This document shows, one piece after another, positions 55,145 through 64,000 of a stretch of 64,000 bases of DNA. How positions within the stretch are numbered: position 1 is the first letter of the stretch; the number at the start of each line of letters is the position of its first letter. The stretch is taken from contig NZ_JAPDIR010000007.1 in the NCBI RefSeq assembly GCF_029870595.1, forward strand, positions 62,001-126,000, in the 5' to 3' direction. The notes under the pieces were generated by a model. That model had not been told where the DNA came from. It saw only the letters and a program-made list of their open reading frames with translations, and did not search any database. This stretch comes from Sphingomonas sp. CBMAI 2297 (lineage in GTDB: Bacteria > Pseudomonadota > Alphaproteobacteria > Sphingomonadales > Sphingomonadaceae). Position numbers and translations under genes: made by a program.

Positions 55145-55280
55145 CCCCTCCCTGCAAGGGAGGGGCTGGGGGCGGGTCGCGCGGCGTCAGCCGGGCTCCC
55201 CGCTCTCGGCAAGGAGAAAAGGCCGGGCTTGAGCCTGGCCTTTTCCAACCCACCCCTAACCCCTCCCTTGCAGGGAGGGG
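55145..55280. repeat. MITE-like element with inverted hairpin ends
   Basis: 136 bases filling the space between the TonB receptor and the next gene. Each end is itself a 9 bp hairpin (CCCCTCCCT-GCA-AGGGAGGGG and CCCCTCCCT-TGC-AGGGAGGGG), and the outer 33 bases of the two ends are near-perfect inverse complements. The centre holds GAAAAGGCC/GGCCTTTTC. The right end runs into ATTTTT (55281-55286). Confidence 0.75.
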
Positions 55281-55296
55281 ATTTTTCGAGGGCTCC

Positions 55297-56742
55297 ATGC
55301 TCCGCTTCCTGATCGCGCTCGCTCTCCTGCTCGTCCACGCCCCCGCGCATGCGCAGCAGGCGGATCAGGTCGTCACTGGCGAGATCACCGGAGCGGACCA
55401 CGAGACCTACAAGCAGATTCCCTTCGACGTGCCGGAGGGGGTCGAGCGCATCACCGTGCGCCTGACGTACGACAAGGCGAACCGGACGGTCGTCGATCTC
55501 GGCCTGTTCGATCCCCGGGGTTTCCGCGGCTGGAGCGGCGGCACCCGCGATCGCTTCACCCTTGCCCCCAGCGACGCCTCGCCCGGCTATCTCCCCGGCG
55601 CGCTGCCCGCCGGCCGCTGGTACGTCCAGCTCGGCGTGCCCAATGCGCGCAAGGACGCCCGCAGCGCCTATCGGGTCGAGATATTCCTCGATCGCGGTGC
55701 CGCCCGCAACGCCAGCGCCGCCATTGCCGACGGCCCGGTCAGGGCCGGCCCCGGCTGGTTCCGCGGCGACCTCCACATGCACGATGCCCATTCGGATGGC
55801 AGCTGCCTCAGCAAGTCGGGCAGGAAGGTGCCGTGCCCGCTGTTCCGCACCGTCGAGGCCGCGGCGCGGGCGGGCCTCGATTTCGTCGCGGTCACCGATC
55901 ACAACACCGTCGCGCATTTCGCGGGGCTGCGCGAACTCCAGCCCTATTTCGACGATATCCTGCTGATCCCGGGCACCGAGATCACCAGCTTTGGCGGCCA
56001 CGCCAATGCGATCGGCCTTGCGCGATGGGTCGATTTCCGCATCGGCACGCCCGGCGTTCCCAATGTCGCCGCGATGGAGAAGGCAGTGGCGGAGGCCGGT
56101 GCGATCCTGTCGATCAACCATCCGGCGCTGCCCTCGGGCGAGGCGTGCATGGGCTGCGGCTGGATCTGGCCGGACACCGACTGGGCGGGCATCGCCGCGA
56201 TCGAGGCGATCAACGCCAACACGGTCGACACGCCGCTCTCGGGTATCGGCTTCTGGTACAAGCGGCTGAACGCGGGCAATCGCCTGACCGGCATCGGCGG
56301 CAGCGACAATCATGATCCCGACGCCCAGGCCGGTCGCGCCCCGATCGGCCGGCCCACCACCGTGGTCCATGCCGCGGAGCTCTCCACACCGGCGATCCTG
56401 GCGGGCATCCGCGCCGGCCGGGTCTTCATCGATGTCGAGGGTACGCGCGACCGGATGCTCGATGTGACGGCCGTTTCGGGCGGCAATCGCGCGGCGATGG
56501 GCGAGGCGCTTGCCGCCGGCATGACGATCGAGGTCAGCGCGACGATCGCCGGCGTGGCGGCGGGCAAGGTCGTGCTGGTCGCCAATGGCGTGGAGGCGCG
56601 GTCGCTGCCGGTCGGTCCGGCGGTCCGCTTCCGGCTCGATCGCAAGACGGCCTGTGGCTGGGTCGCGGTCAATGTGACGACCGAAGGCGGCAAGCTCCTG
56701 CTGGTCGGCAATCCGATCCATGTGACTTGCGGCAAGCGTTGA
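55297..56742 (+). CDS. CehA/McbA-like PHP-fold metallohydrolase
   Basis: 481 residues with a signal peptide (LRFLIALALLLVHAPAHAQ). N-terminal beta domain (VDLGLFDPRGFRGWSGG), then a PHP-type metal site: GDLHMHDAHSDGS, VAVTDHNTVAHFAGL, IPGTEITSFGGHANAIGLA, SINHPALPSGEA and GGSDNHDPDA. This pattern matches CehA/McbA hydrolases, some of which act on carbamate or phosphoester bonds. The natural substrate is unknown. Confidence 0.88.
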   Translation: MLRFLIALALLLVHAPAHAQQADQVVTGEITGADHETYKQIPFDVPEGVERITVRLTYDKANRTVVDLGLFDPRGFRGWSGGTRDRFTLAPSDASPGYLPGALPAGRWYVQLGVPNARKDARSAYRVEIFLDRGAARNASAAIADGPVRAGPGWFRGDLHMHDAHSDGSCLSKSGRKVPCPLFRTVEAAARAGLDFVAVTDHNTVAHFAGLRELQPYFDDILLIPGTEITSFGGHANAIGLARWVDFRIGTPGVPNVAAMEKAVAEAGAILSINHPALPSGEACMGCGWIWPDTDWAGIAAIEAINANTVDTPLSGIGFWYKRLNAGNRLTGIGGSDNHDPDAQAGRAPIGRPTTVVHAAELSTPAILAGIRAGRVFIDVEGTRDRMLDVTAVSGGNRAAMGEALAAGMTIEVSATIAGVAAGKVVLVANGVEARSLPVGPAVRFRLDRKTACGWVAVNVTTEGGKLLLVGNPIHVTCGKR

Positions 56743-56759
56743 GCCGCTGCGGCCTTCAT

Positions 56760-56787
56760 CGTCATCCCGGCTTTTGCCGGGATGACG
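56760..56787. terminator. REP-type bidirectional hairpin
   Basis: CGTCATCCCGGC (56760-56771), loop TTTT, GCCGGGATGACG (56776-56787): a perfect 12 bp stem between the convergent PHP-protein and esterase genes. Confidence 0.75.
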
Positions 56788-56795
56788 GTCACGGG

Positions 56796-58127
56796 TCAGT
56801 TTCCGCTTCGGCCCAGTTCCCGCACCGCGAAGTCGATGAAGCTCGGCCAGTTGTCGCGGTTGCTGTGCCCGCCGCGATGCTGGCGGAACGCCAGCGTCCC
56901 GCCGGTCACCGGCGTCAGCTCGGGCGGGAAGGCCGAGGCGGCAAGCCCCTTCGCGCCCTGGATCGCCCAGGCCGGCGATGCCGCCGCCGCGGCGAGGAAG
57001 CTGCCCTTGGGATCGACCCAGCCATCGCCGGTATCGACCGTGCCTGCGCCGAGGAACAGCGGCCGGGGCGCGGCGAGCGCGATCAGCATGTGGGCGTCCA
57101 CGGGCAGATCGAACTCGGTCTTCGGCCCGGCATATTTCAGGAAATTGCCGGCGAACCAGTGATATTCCCCGCCGGCTGCGAGATTGCCCATCCGCTCGCC
57201 GAAATTGCGGCGATAGAGCGCCGCGCCGCCCGCGCCCGAGGAGCCGGCAAAGCCGATCGCGAACTCGGGGTCATAGGCCATCGCCACCAGCGCCGCCTTG
57301 CCATAGCGTGACAGGCCCTCGATCCCGATCCGCCGCGCGTCCACTTCCGTGTCCGCGGCGAGCGCCTCGCGCGCGCGGCTCGCCCCCCAGGCCCAGGCAC
57401 GCAGCACGCCCCAGTCATCGGGTTCGCGCGGCCGGCCGCGCAGGGATATGCCGATCACCCCGGTCTTCAGCGCGCCGCCATTGTCGGCCTGGATCGAGCT
57501 CGCCACCACCACGGCATACCCCCAGCCATGGCCGAGGAGCTGCTCGGTATAGGGCGGGCCGGGATCGGCGGCACGGGGCGGGCCGGGGAATCTGAAGCCC
57601 TCCGGGAAACCGAAGGACAGCATCACGGGCACGCGGCGGCGGCCGGCGGGCAGCGTGTAGCGGACGGCGATGGTCGCGGATGCCTGCGGCCAGGCCCGGT
57701 TGTCCGCCTTCCCCTCCAGCCAGCGCCTGATCACGGGAATCCCGGCTTCGGTCGCCCTTTCCTCCCGGACGCGATGCCAGCGTATCTTCGGAGCGGTCGA
57801 CGGCACGCGGCCATAGACCTCGCGGTCGAACAGCACGCCGATCTCGCGGCGGCGGCGGGCCCAGTCCTTGCGGTTGCGGACGGGACCGCCATCGCTCAGG
57901 CGCATCAGTTGCGGAAGCTCGGGCGTGCCCGCTCTGGCCTCGTCATAGTTCGCCGCATTCGGGGCCTTGGGGTCGAACCCGTCGGCGCCGGGGCGGACCC
58001 GCACGATACCCAGCCGGTCGAGCATCGCCTGGCGATCGGCATTCGCGGCGCCATGGTCCTGCTGCCGGCCGGCGACGGCGGGAAGAGCGAGCGCCAGTAT
58101 CGGCGCGCAGAGCATCCACAAGCGCAT
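56796..58127 (-). CDS. Exported alpha/beta hydrolase, glucuronoyl esterase (CE15)-like
   Basis: 443 residues with a signal peptide (MRLWMLCAPILALALPAVAG). The nucleophile region GIEGLSRYGKAALVAMAYDP matches the GCSRxGK-type motif of CE15 glucuronoyl esterases, followed by FAGSSGAGGAALYRRNFGE, the FDLPVDAHMLIALAAPRPLF segment and a C-terminal QHRGGHSNRDN carrying the expected His. Such enzymes cleave ester links between lignin alcohols and glucuronoxylan. Assignment to CE15 is likely, substrate inferred. Confidence 0.78.
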   Translation of the reverse strand: MRLWMLCAPILALALPAVAGRQQDHGAANADRQAMLDRLGIVRVRPGADGFDPKAPNAANYDEARAGTPELPQLMRLSDGGPVRNRKDWARRRREIGVLFDREVYGRVPSTAPKIRWHRVREERATEAGIPVIRRWLEGKADNRAWPQASATIAVRYTLPAGRRRVPVMLSFGFPEGFRFPGPPRAADPGPPYTEQLLGHGWGYAVVVASSIQADNGGALKTGVIGISLRGRPREPDDWGVLRAWAWGASRAREALAADTEVDARRIGIEGLSRYGKAALVAMAYDPEFAIGFAGSSGAGGAALYRRNFGERMGNLAAGGEYHWFAGNFLKYAGPKTEFDLPVDAHMLIALAAPRPLFLGAGTVDTGDGWVDPKGSFLAAAAASPAWAIQGAKGLAASAFPPELTPVTGGTLAFRQHRGGHSNRDNWPSFIDFAVRELGRSGN

Positions 58128-58227
58128 GCATTCCCCTTTTCTGTTATCGCTACCATGGTGCTGCGCATTGCGATCCCGCGCAACCCTTGCCAACATCCGC
58201 GCAACAATGTTCCGTTAGGGGGATCCC

Positions 58228-59847
58228 ATGCGTCACCTGCTCACCGCCGCCCTGCTGCTCGCGGGCACCGCGGCCAATGCCCAGACCATCCCGGTCGAGA
58301 CGATGAAGGAAGTGACGAAGGAGCTGTCGTCCGATGCCTATGAGGGCCGCGCGCCGACCACGCCGGCCGAGGACAAGACGATCGCCTATATCGTCCAGCG
58401 CTTCGAAAAGGCTGGGTTGAAGCCGGGCAACAAGGGCAAGTGGACCCAGGACGTGCCGCTGGTCGAGCTCACCGCGAACAATGTTCAGCCCCTGGTCTTT
58501 TCCGGCGGCAAGGCGCCGGTCAGCCTCGACTATCGCAAGGACATGGTGGTCGCCACCTACCGGGTGGTCCCCAAGGTCGCGATCAAGAACAGCGACGTGG
58601 TGTTCGTCGGCTATGGGATCAACGCTCCCGAGCGCGGCTGGAACGACTATGCGGGGCTCGACGTGAAGGGGAAGACGGTCGTCATCCTGGTCAACGATCC
58701 CGACTATCAGGCCCCGGATACCAAGGGTTTGTTCGAGGGCCGGGCGATGACCTATTATGGCCGCTGGACCTACAAGTTCGAGGAAGCCGCCCGCCAGGGC
58801 GCGGCCGCCGCGATCATCGTCCATGACAGTTTCCCGGCCGCCTATCCCTGGGGTGTCGTCCAGTCTTCCTGGGCCGGCCCCCGGCTGGAGCAGGACACCC
58901 CGGGCGATCATATGGACCAGAGCCAGGCGATCGGCTGGATGCAGCTCGACAAGGCCAAGGCGCTGTTCGCTTCCGCCGGCAAGGATTTCGACGCGCTCGC
59001 CGCCGCCGCGACGAAGCAGGGCTTCAAGGCCGTGCCGCTCGGCGTGAAGGCTTCCGTCAGCTGGGATAATGCGATCAAGCGCCAGGCCTCGAAGAATGTG
59101 GTCGGCATCCTTCCCGGCACGGGCAAGCCCGACGAAGTCGTGCTCTATTCGGCCCATTGGGACCATCTCGGCCGCTGCGACGCAGTGAAGGGCGACGACA
59201 TCTGCAACGGCGCGGTCGACAATGCCTCCGGCATCGGCGGGCTGGTCGCGCTGGCCGAAGCCCATGCCAAGGCGGGACCAGCCCGGCGCAGCATCGTCTT
59301 CCTGGCGGTCACGGCCGAGGAATCGGGCCTGCTCGGCAGCAAGTTCTACGCCGAGAACCCGGTCTATCCGCTCGCCAGGACGGTGGGCGGGGTGAACATG
59401 GATTCGCTCAACGTCATCGGAAAGACCCGGGATTTCGTGCTGGTCGGCGCGGGCAAGTCCGAGCTCGAGGATCTGGTGAAACCCATCGTCGCGGCAGAAG
59501 GCCGGGTGATCGTTCCCGAGGAGCGGCCCGAGGCGGGCGGCTATTACCGTTCGGACCATTTCAGCTTCGCCAAGCTGGGTGTGCCGATGCTCTATGGCGA
59601 AAGCGGCGAAGATCTGGTGAACGGCGGCAAGGAAGCCGGCGAGAAGGCCGCCAGGGACTATACCCAGAACCGCTACCACAAGCCCCAGGACGAATATGAT
59701 CCCAGCTGGGACTGGAGCGGCGCGGTCTCCGATCTCAACGTCTATTACGGCCTGGGCCGCCAGCTCGCCGACGGCAGTGCCTGGCCCAGCTGGTATCCGA
59801 CCGCCGAATTCCGCGCGATCCGCGACAAGTCTCGCGCCGGGCAATGA
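58228..59847 (+). CDS. M28 family zinc aminopeptidase with PA-type insert
   Basis: 539 residues, signal peptide (RHLLTAALLLAGTAANAQ). Metal ligands in YSAHWDHLGRCD (His, Asp), GAVDNASGIGGLVAL, AVTAEESGLLGSKFY and the C-terminal RYHKPQDEYD (His). An inserted protease-associated-like domain occupies about residues 120-280 (VVFVGYGINAPERGWNDY). Probably a periplasmic aminopeptidase. Confidence 0.93.
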   Translation: MRHLLTAALLLAGTAANAQTIPVETMKEVTKELSSDAYEGRAPTTPAEDKTIAYIVQRFEKAGLKPGNKGKWTQDVPLVELTANNVQPLVFSGGKAPVSLDYRKDMVVATYRVVPKVAIKNSDVVFVGYGINAPERGWNDYAGLDVKGKTVVILVNDPDYQAPDTKGLFEGRAMTYYGRWTYKFEEAARQGAAAAIIVHDSFPAAYPWGVVQSSWAGPRLEQDTPGDHMDQSQAIGWMQLDKAKALFASAGKDFDALAAAATKQGFKAVPLGVKASVSWDNAIKRQASKNVVGILPGTGKPDEVVLYSAHWDHLGRCDAVKGDDICNGAVDNASGIGGLVALAEAHAKAGPARRSIVFLAVTAEESGLLGSKFYAENPVYPLARTVGGVNMDSLNVIGKTRDFVLVGAGKSELEDLVKPIVAAEGRVIVPEERPEAGGYYRSDHFSFAKLGVPMLYGESGEDLVNGGKEAGEKAARDYTQNRYHKPQDEYDPSWDWSGAVSDLNVYYGLGRQLADGSAWPSWYPTAEFRAIRDKSRAGQ

Positions 59848-59866
59848 ACGGGATTATGGGGGCGGA

Positions 59867-60847
59867 ATGACGATTCCGCCTCCCCCCAAGCCCGAATGGG
59901 CCCATCATCATGCCGTGTGGATCGGCTTCCCCAGCCATCCCGAACTCTGGCTCGAAGACCTGGCCTCCGCCCGGCTGGAAGTCGCCGCCTTCGCCAAGGC
60001 GGTGCACGCCGGGGGCAAGGGCGAGCAGGTGATCCTGGTCGCCGCCGACGAGGAGTCCGCCAAGGCCGCCAGGCTGCTCGTCGGCAATGCCGCCAAGGTG
60101 GTGGTCGAGCCGTTCGGCGACATCTGGCTGCGGGATACCGCCGCGATCATCGGCGGGGACGGCACCGCGCACGACTTCCAGTTCAACGGCTGGGGCGGCA
60201 AATATGCTCTCGAAGGCGATGACGATATCGGCCATCGCCTGGCCGAGCGCGCTCGGATGCCGGTCGAGGATCATGGCTGGATCCTCGAGGGCGGCGCGAT
60301 CGACGGCGACGGCACCGGCCTGGTCGTCACCACCGAACAATGCCTGCTCAACCGCAACCGGAATCCCCAGCTGAGCAAGGCCGATGTCGAGGAGATGCTG
60401 CGCAAGGACCTGGGCTATACCCAGGTGCTGTGGCTGGGCGACGGGCTGCTCAACGATCATACCGACGGCCATGTCGACAATCTCGCCCGCTTCATCGGCC
60501 CCAACCGGCTGCTGATTCCCGAGGGCGCCGAGAACGATCCCAATTGGCGTATCTACCAGGATGCCGCCGCGCGCGCCGAGCGTGCCGGCGTCGAAGTGGT
60601 GCGCTTTCCCTCGCCGGGCCGCGTGCTCAACGAAGATGAGGAGATCATTCCGGCGAGCTACATGAACTTCTACATCGGCAATGCCGTGGTGGTGGTGCCG
60701 CTCTATGGCCAGGAGAACGACCAGGCGGCGGTCGACATGCTGGCCACGCTCTTCCCCGGCCGGGCGATCATCGGCCAGCGCGCCGACCATATCCTGACCG
60801 GCGGCGGCAGCTTCCACTGCATCAGCCAGCAGGTCCCGGCGGCCTAG
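59867..60847 (+). CDS. aguA: Agmatine deiminase / peptidylarginine deiminase family
   Basis: 326 residues. Guanidine-modifying fold: AVWIGFPSHPELW, FGDIWLRDTAAII, ILEGGAIDGDGTGLVV, WLGDGLLNDHTDGHVDNLAR and the C-terminal catalytic Cys in GGGSFHCISQQ (Cys318). It would convert agmatine to N-carbamoylputrescine. Slightly short of typical AguA length, and the peptidylarginine-deiminase-like branch cannot be excluded; no putrescine partner gene adjoins. Confidence 0.85.
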   Translation: MTIPPPPKPEWAHHHAVWIGFPSHPELWLEDLASARLEVAAFAKAVHAGGKGEQVILVAADEESAKAARLLVGNAAKVVVEPFGDIWLRDTAAIIGGDGTAHDFQFNGWGGKYALEGDDDIGHRLAERARMPVEDHGWILEGGAIDGDGTGLVVTTEQCLLNRNRNPQLSKADVEEMLRKDLGYTQVLWLGDGLLNDHTDGHVDNLARFIGPNRLLIPEGAENDPNWRIYQDAAARAERAGVEVVRFPSPGRVLNEDEEIIPASYMNFYIGNAVVVVPLYGQENDQAAVDMLATLFPGRAIIGQRADHILTGGGSFHCISQQVPAA

Positions 60848-60860
60848 AAATATCGAGCGA

Positions 60861-60888
60861 CGGATCCCCGGCGAAGGCCGGGGGTCCG
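60861..60888. terminator. REP-type bidirectional hairpin
   Basis: CGGATCCCCGGC (60861-60872), loop GAAG, GCCGGGGGTCCG (60877-60888): 12 bp stem with one G-U, between the convergent agmatine deiminase and sugar dehydrogenase genes. Confidence 0.7.
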
Positions 60889-60889
60889 G

Positions 60890-62323
60890 TTATTTCTTGG
60901 CGACGGGCGCGGGGGCGCCCGCGATCGGCGCGCCGGCCTTGCTGCTCACGCGCCAGATCATGTTGCCGACATCATCGGCCACCAGCAGCGCGCCGCCGGC
61001 ATCGGTGATCACGCCCACCGGCCGCCCGTTCACCGTCTTGCCGTCCTTGCCGAGGAAGCCGGTGAGCAGGTCGATCGGCCTGGCGTTCTCGCGCGGATAG
61101 CCCTTGTCGCCGAAGGGCACGAAGACGAGCTTGTAGCCCGAGGGCGGCTCGCGGTTCCAGGAGCCGTGCAGCGCGACGAAGGCGCCGTTGGTGAACTGGC
61201 CGCCCAGCTTGGCGTCGGCGGCGAAGGCGAGGCCGAGCGGCGCGGTATGGGCGCCGAGCGCGAAGTCCGGGCGCTTGGTATATTCGCGCAGGTCCGGCCG
61301 CTCGGGCGTCACGCGCTTGTCGACATAGCCGCCCCAATAGTTCCACGGCCAGCCATAGAAGGTGCCGAAATCGACCTGGGTCAGATAGTCGGGCGGCATG
61401 TCGGAGCCGAGCATGTCGCGCTCGTTGACTACGGTCCACAGATTGCCGGTATGCGGCTCGAAGGCCATGCCGTTCGGGTTGCGCAGGCCCCAGGCGAAGA
61501 CGCGCGACGATCTGGTCTCGGGCACCACCTCGAGGATCGCGGCGCGGGTGTGCTTGGCGGCGTCGAGCTGCTTCGCGGCCCGGAAGGGGGTTTCGGCCGA
61601 GTAGATCTCGCCTTCCTTGTCGAGACCGTTTTCGGCGATGTTCGAGGAGGAGCCGACCGCGACATAGATACGTTTGCCGTCGGGCGCGGCGAGGATATTG
61701 CGTGCCCAGTGATTGCCGCCGCCGGCCAGGTCGACGATCTTCTCCGGCTTGGCGGTGATGCGGGTGTCCCCCGTCCGATAGGGGAAGCGGACCAGCGCAT
61801 CGGTGTTGGCGACGTAGAGCCAGTCGCCGACCAGGGCCATGCCGCTCGGCGAGTTGAGCCCCTCGATCAGGGTGGAGCGCTGGTCGGCGACGCCGTCGCC
61901 ATTGGTGTCGCGCAACAGGGTGATGCGGTTGGCCGAGGGCACGCCGGCACCGGCGCGGTTCATCAGGATGCCCATGATCCAGCCGGTGATCCCGCCGCCC
62001 TCGCGCGGGGGCGAATTGGTCTCGGCGACCAGCACGTCGCCATTGGGCAGGCGATAGAGCCAGCGCGGATGATCGAGCTTGTCGGCGAAGGGCGTGACTT
62101 CGAGGCCGGCGGGCGCGGTCGGCTTCATGCCGTTCGCCCAGCCGACCGGCTTGGCGATGCGGATCGTCGGGACGTCCTGGTAGCGGGCCTCGCTCAGCTG
62201 CGGGATCGCGCCGGTCACGGCCTGTTCGGGGAGCTTGGCGACATCGGGCCGCGTGGCCCAGATGAACAGGCCGATGAGCGCCACCGCGAGGATGGCAAGG
62301 ACGATGAGGATCCGCTTGAGCAT
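60890..62323 (-). CDS. PQQ-type soluble sugar (L-sorbosone/glucose) dehydrogenase-like protein
   Basis: 477 residues: an N-terminal membrane anchor (MLKRILIVLAILAVALIGLF), then a six-bladed propeller as in soluble quinoprotein sugar dehydrogenases: LDHPRWLYRLPNGDVLVAET, GLNSPSGMALVGDWLYVANT, NHWARNILAAPDGKRIYVAV, WGLRNPNGMAFEPHTGNLW and FVALHGSWNREPPSGYKLVF. Likely periplasmic. The electron acceptor and true sugar substrate are unknown. Confidence 0.85.
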   Translation of the reverse strand: MLKRILIVLAILAVALIGLFIWATRPDVAKLPEQAVTGAIPQLSEARYQDVPTIRIAKPVGWANGMKPTAPAGLEVTPFADKLDHPRWLYRLPNGDVLVAETNSPPREGGGITGWIMGILMNRAGAGVPSANRITLLRDTNGDGVADQRSTLIEGLNSPSGMALVGDWLYVANTDALVRFPYRTGDTRITAKPEKIVDLAGGGNHWARNILAAPDGKRIYVAVGSSSNIAENGLDKEGEIYSAETPFRAAKQLDAAKHTRAAILEVVPETRSSRVFAWGLRNPNGMAFEPHTGNLWTVVNERDMLGSDMPPDYLTQVDFGTFYGWPWNYWGGYVDKRVTPERPDLREYTKRPDFALGAHTAPLGLAFAADAKLGGQFTNGAFVALHGSWNREPPSGYKLVFVPFGDKGYPRENARPIDLLTGFLGKDGKTVNGRPVGVITDAGGALLVADDVGNMIWRVSSKAGAPIAGAPAPVAKK

Positions 62324-62367
62324 GCGGCGAGGATAGGGGCGGGGAAGGGCGAAGCCAATCATCTTAA

Positions 62368-62395
62368 TTCCTCCCCCAGCAAGCTGGGGAAGGAA
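62368..62395 (-). terminator. Hairpin after katG
   Basis: TTCCTCCCCCAGC and GCTGGGGAAGGAA pair over 13 positions with one mismatch around a 2-base AA turn; lies nine bases after the katG stop on the minus strand. Confidence 0.5.
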
Positions 62396-62403
62396 CTGGA
62401 TCG

Positions 62404-64000
<1,597 letters not shown>

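Noticed and set aside
52512..55298. 928-codon open frame on the minus strand opposite the TonB receptor
   Set aside because: It mirrors the high-GC codon pattern of the sense gene, has no recognisable domain, and the + strand protein has clear receptor features.

Overview
The window is high-GC DNA from an alphaproteobacterium, most likely a Sphingomonas-type member of the Sphingomonadaceae. The support is the gene content: MipZ rather than a Min system, a 5-aminolevulinate synthase (C4 haem route), a glutathione-dependent formaldehyde route, a TonB-dependent receptor with large secreted peptidases, and many XRE, LytTR and small lipoprotein genes. The species was not determined. Genes are tightly packed on both strands, with many 1 to 8 base stop/start overlaps.

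Layout: 1-7.7 kb holds the uvrB 3' part, a membrane pentapeptide-repeat protein, a proline-rich lipoprotein, a structured non-coding stretch with an unusually long Shine-Dalgarno match, a decayed serine hydrolase, a GH5-type glycosidase, a TonB-like protein and a glycine-zipper protein. 7.6-15.5 kb holds a D-threonine aldolase-like enzyme with a membrane-anchored GNAT, Xaa-Pro aminopeptidase, tRNA-Thr, the bioF-bioD-bioA operon and an orphan protein. 15.6-21.1 kb is a co-directional run built around glutathione-dependent formaldehyde oxidation (class III alcohol dehydrogenase, VOC protein, cupin, PurU, S-formylglutathione hydrolase, ferredoxin-type reductase). 21.1-23.4 kb has an XRE regulator with palindromic operators, its partner membrane protein, a TraB/GumN protein and a DUF1440-type protein.

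23.4-38.3 kb is mostly housekeeping: exonuclease, DUF1801, phosphomannomutase, mipZ with a J-domain gene, panC, topA, DUF4403, a YghU-type GST, a small AT-richer accessory patch, dprA, plsY and murI. 38.5-49.4 kb holds hemA, a Uma2 protein, the betaine-lipid genes btaA/btaB, a membrane LytTR protein, two lipoproteins, rpiB-glyA-nrdR, trmJ, a chorismate mutase and rpsD. 49.5-64 kb holds a nucleotidyltransferase, an S9 peptidase, a TonB-dependent receptor, a CehA/McbA-type PHP protein, a CE15-like esterase, an M28 peptidase, an agmatine deiminase, a sorbosone-dehydrogenase-like protein and the 3' part of katG.

No CRISPR array, insertion sequence, prophage or rRNA operon was seen. The least explained material is intergenic: the structured RNA-like locus at 3.6-3.86 kb, a two-copy composite hairpin repeat (26.1 and 50.3 kb), long perfect hairpins between convergent genes, and several near-perfect palindromes upstream of genes. 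All assignments come from reading the sequence; no database search was run.
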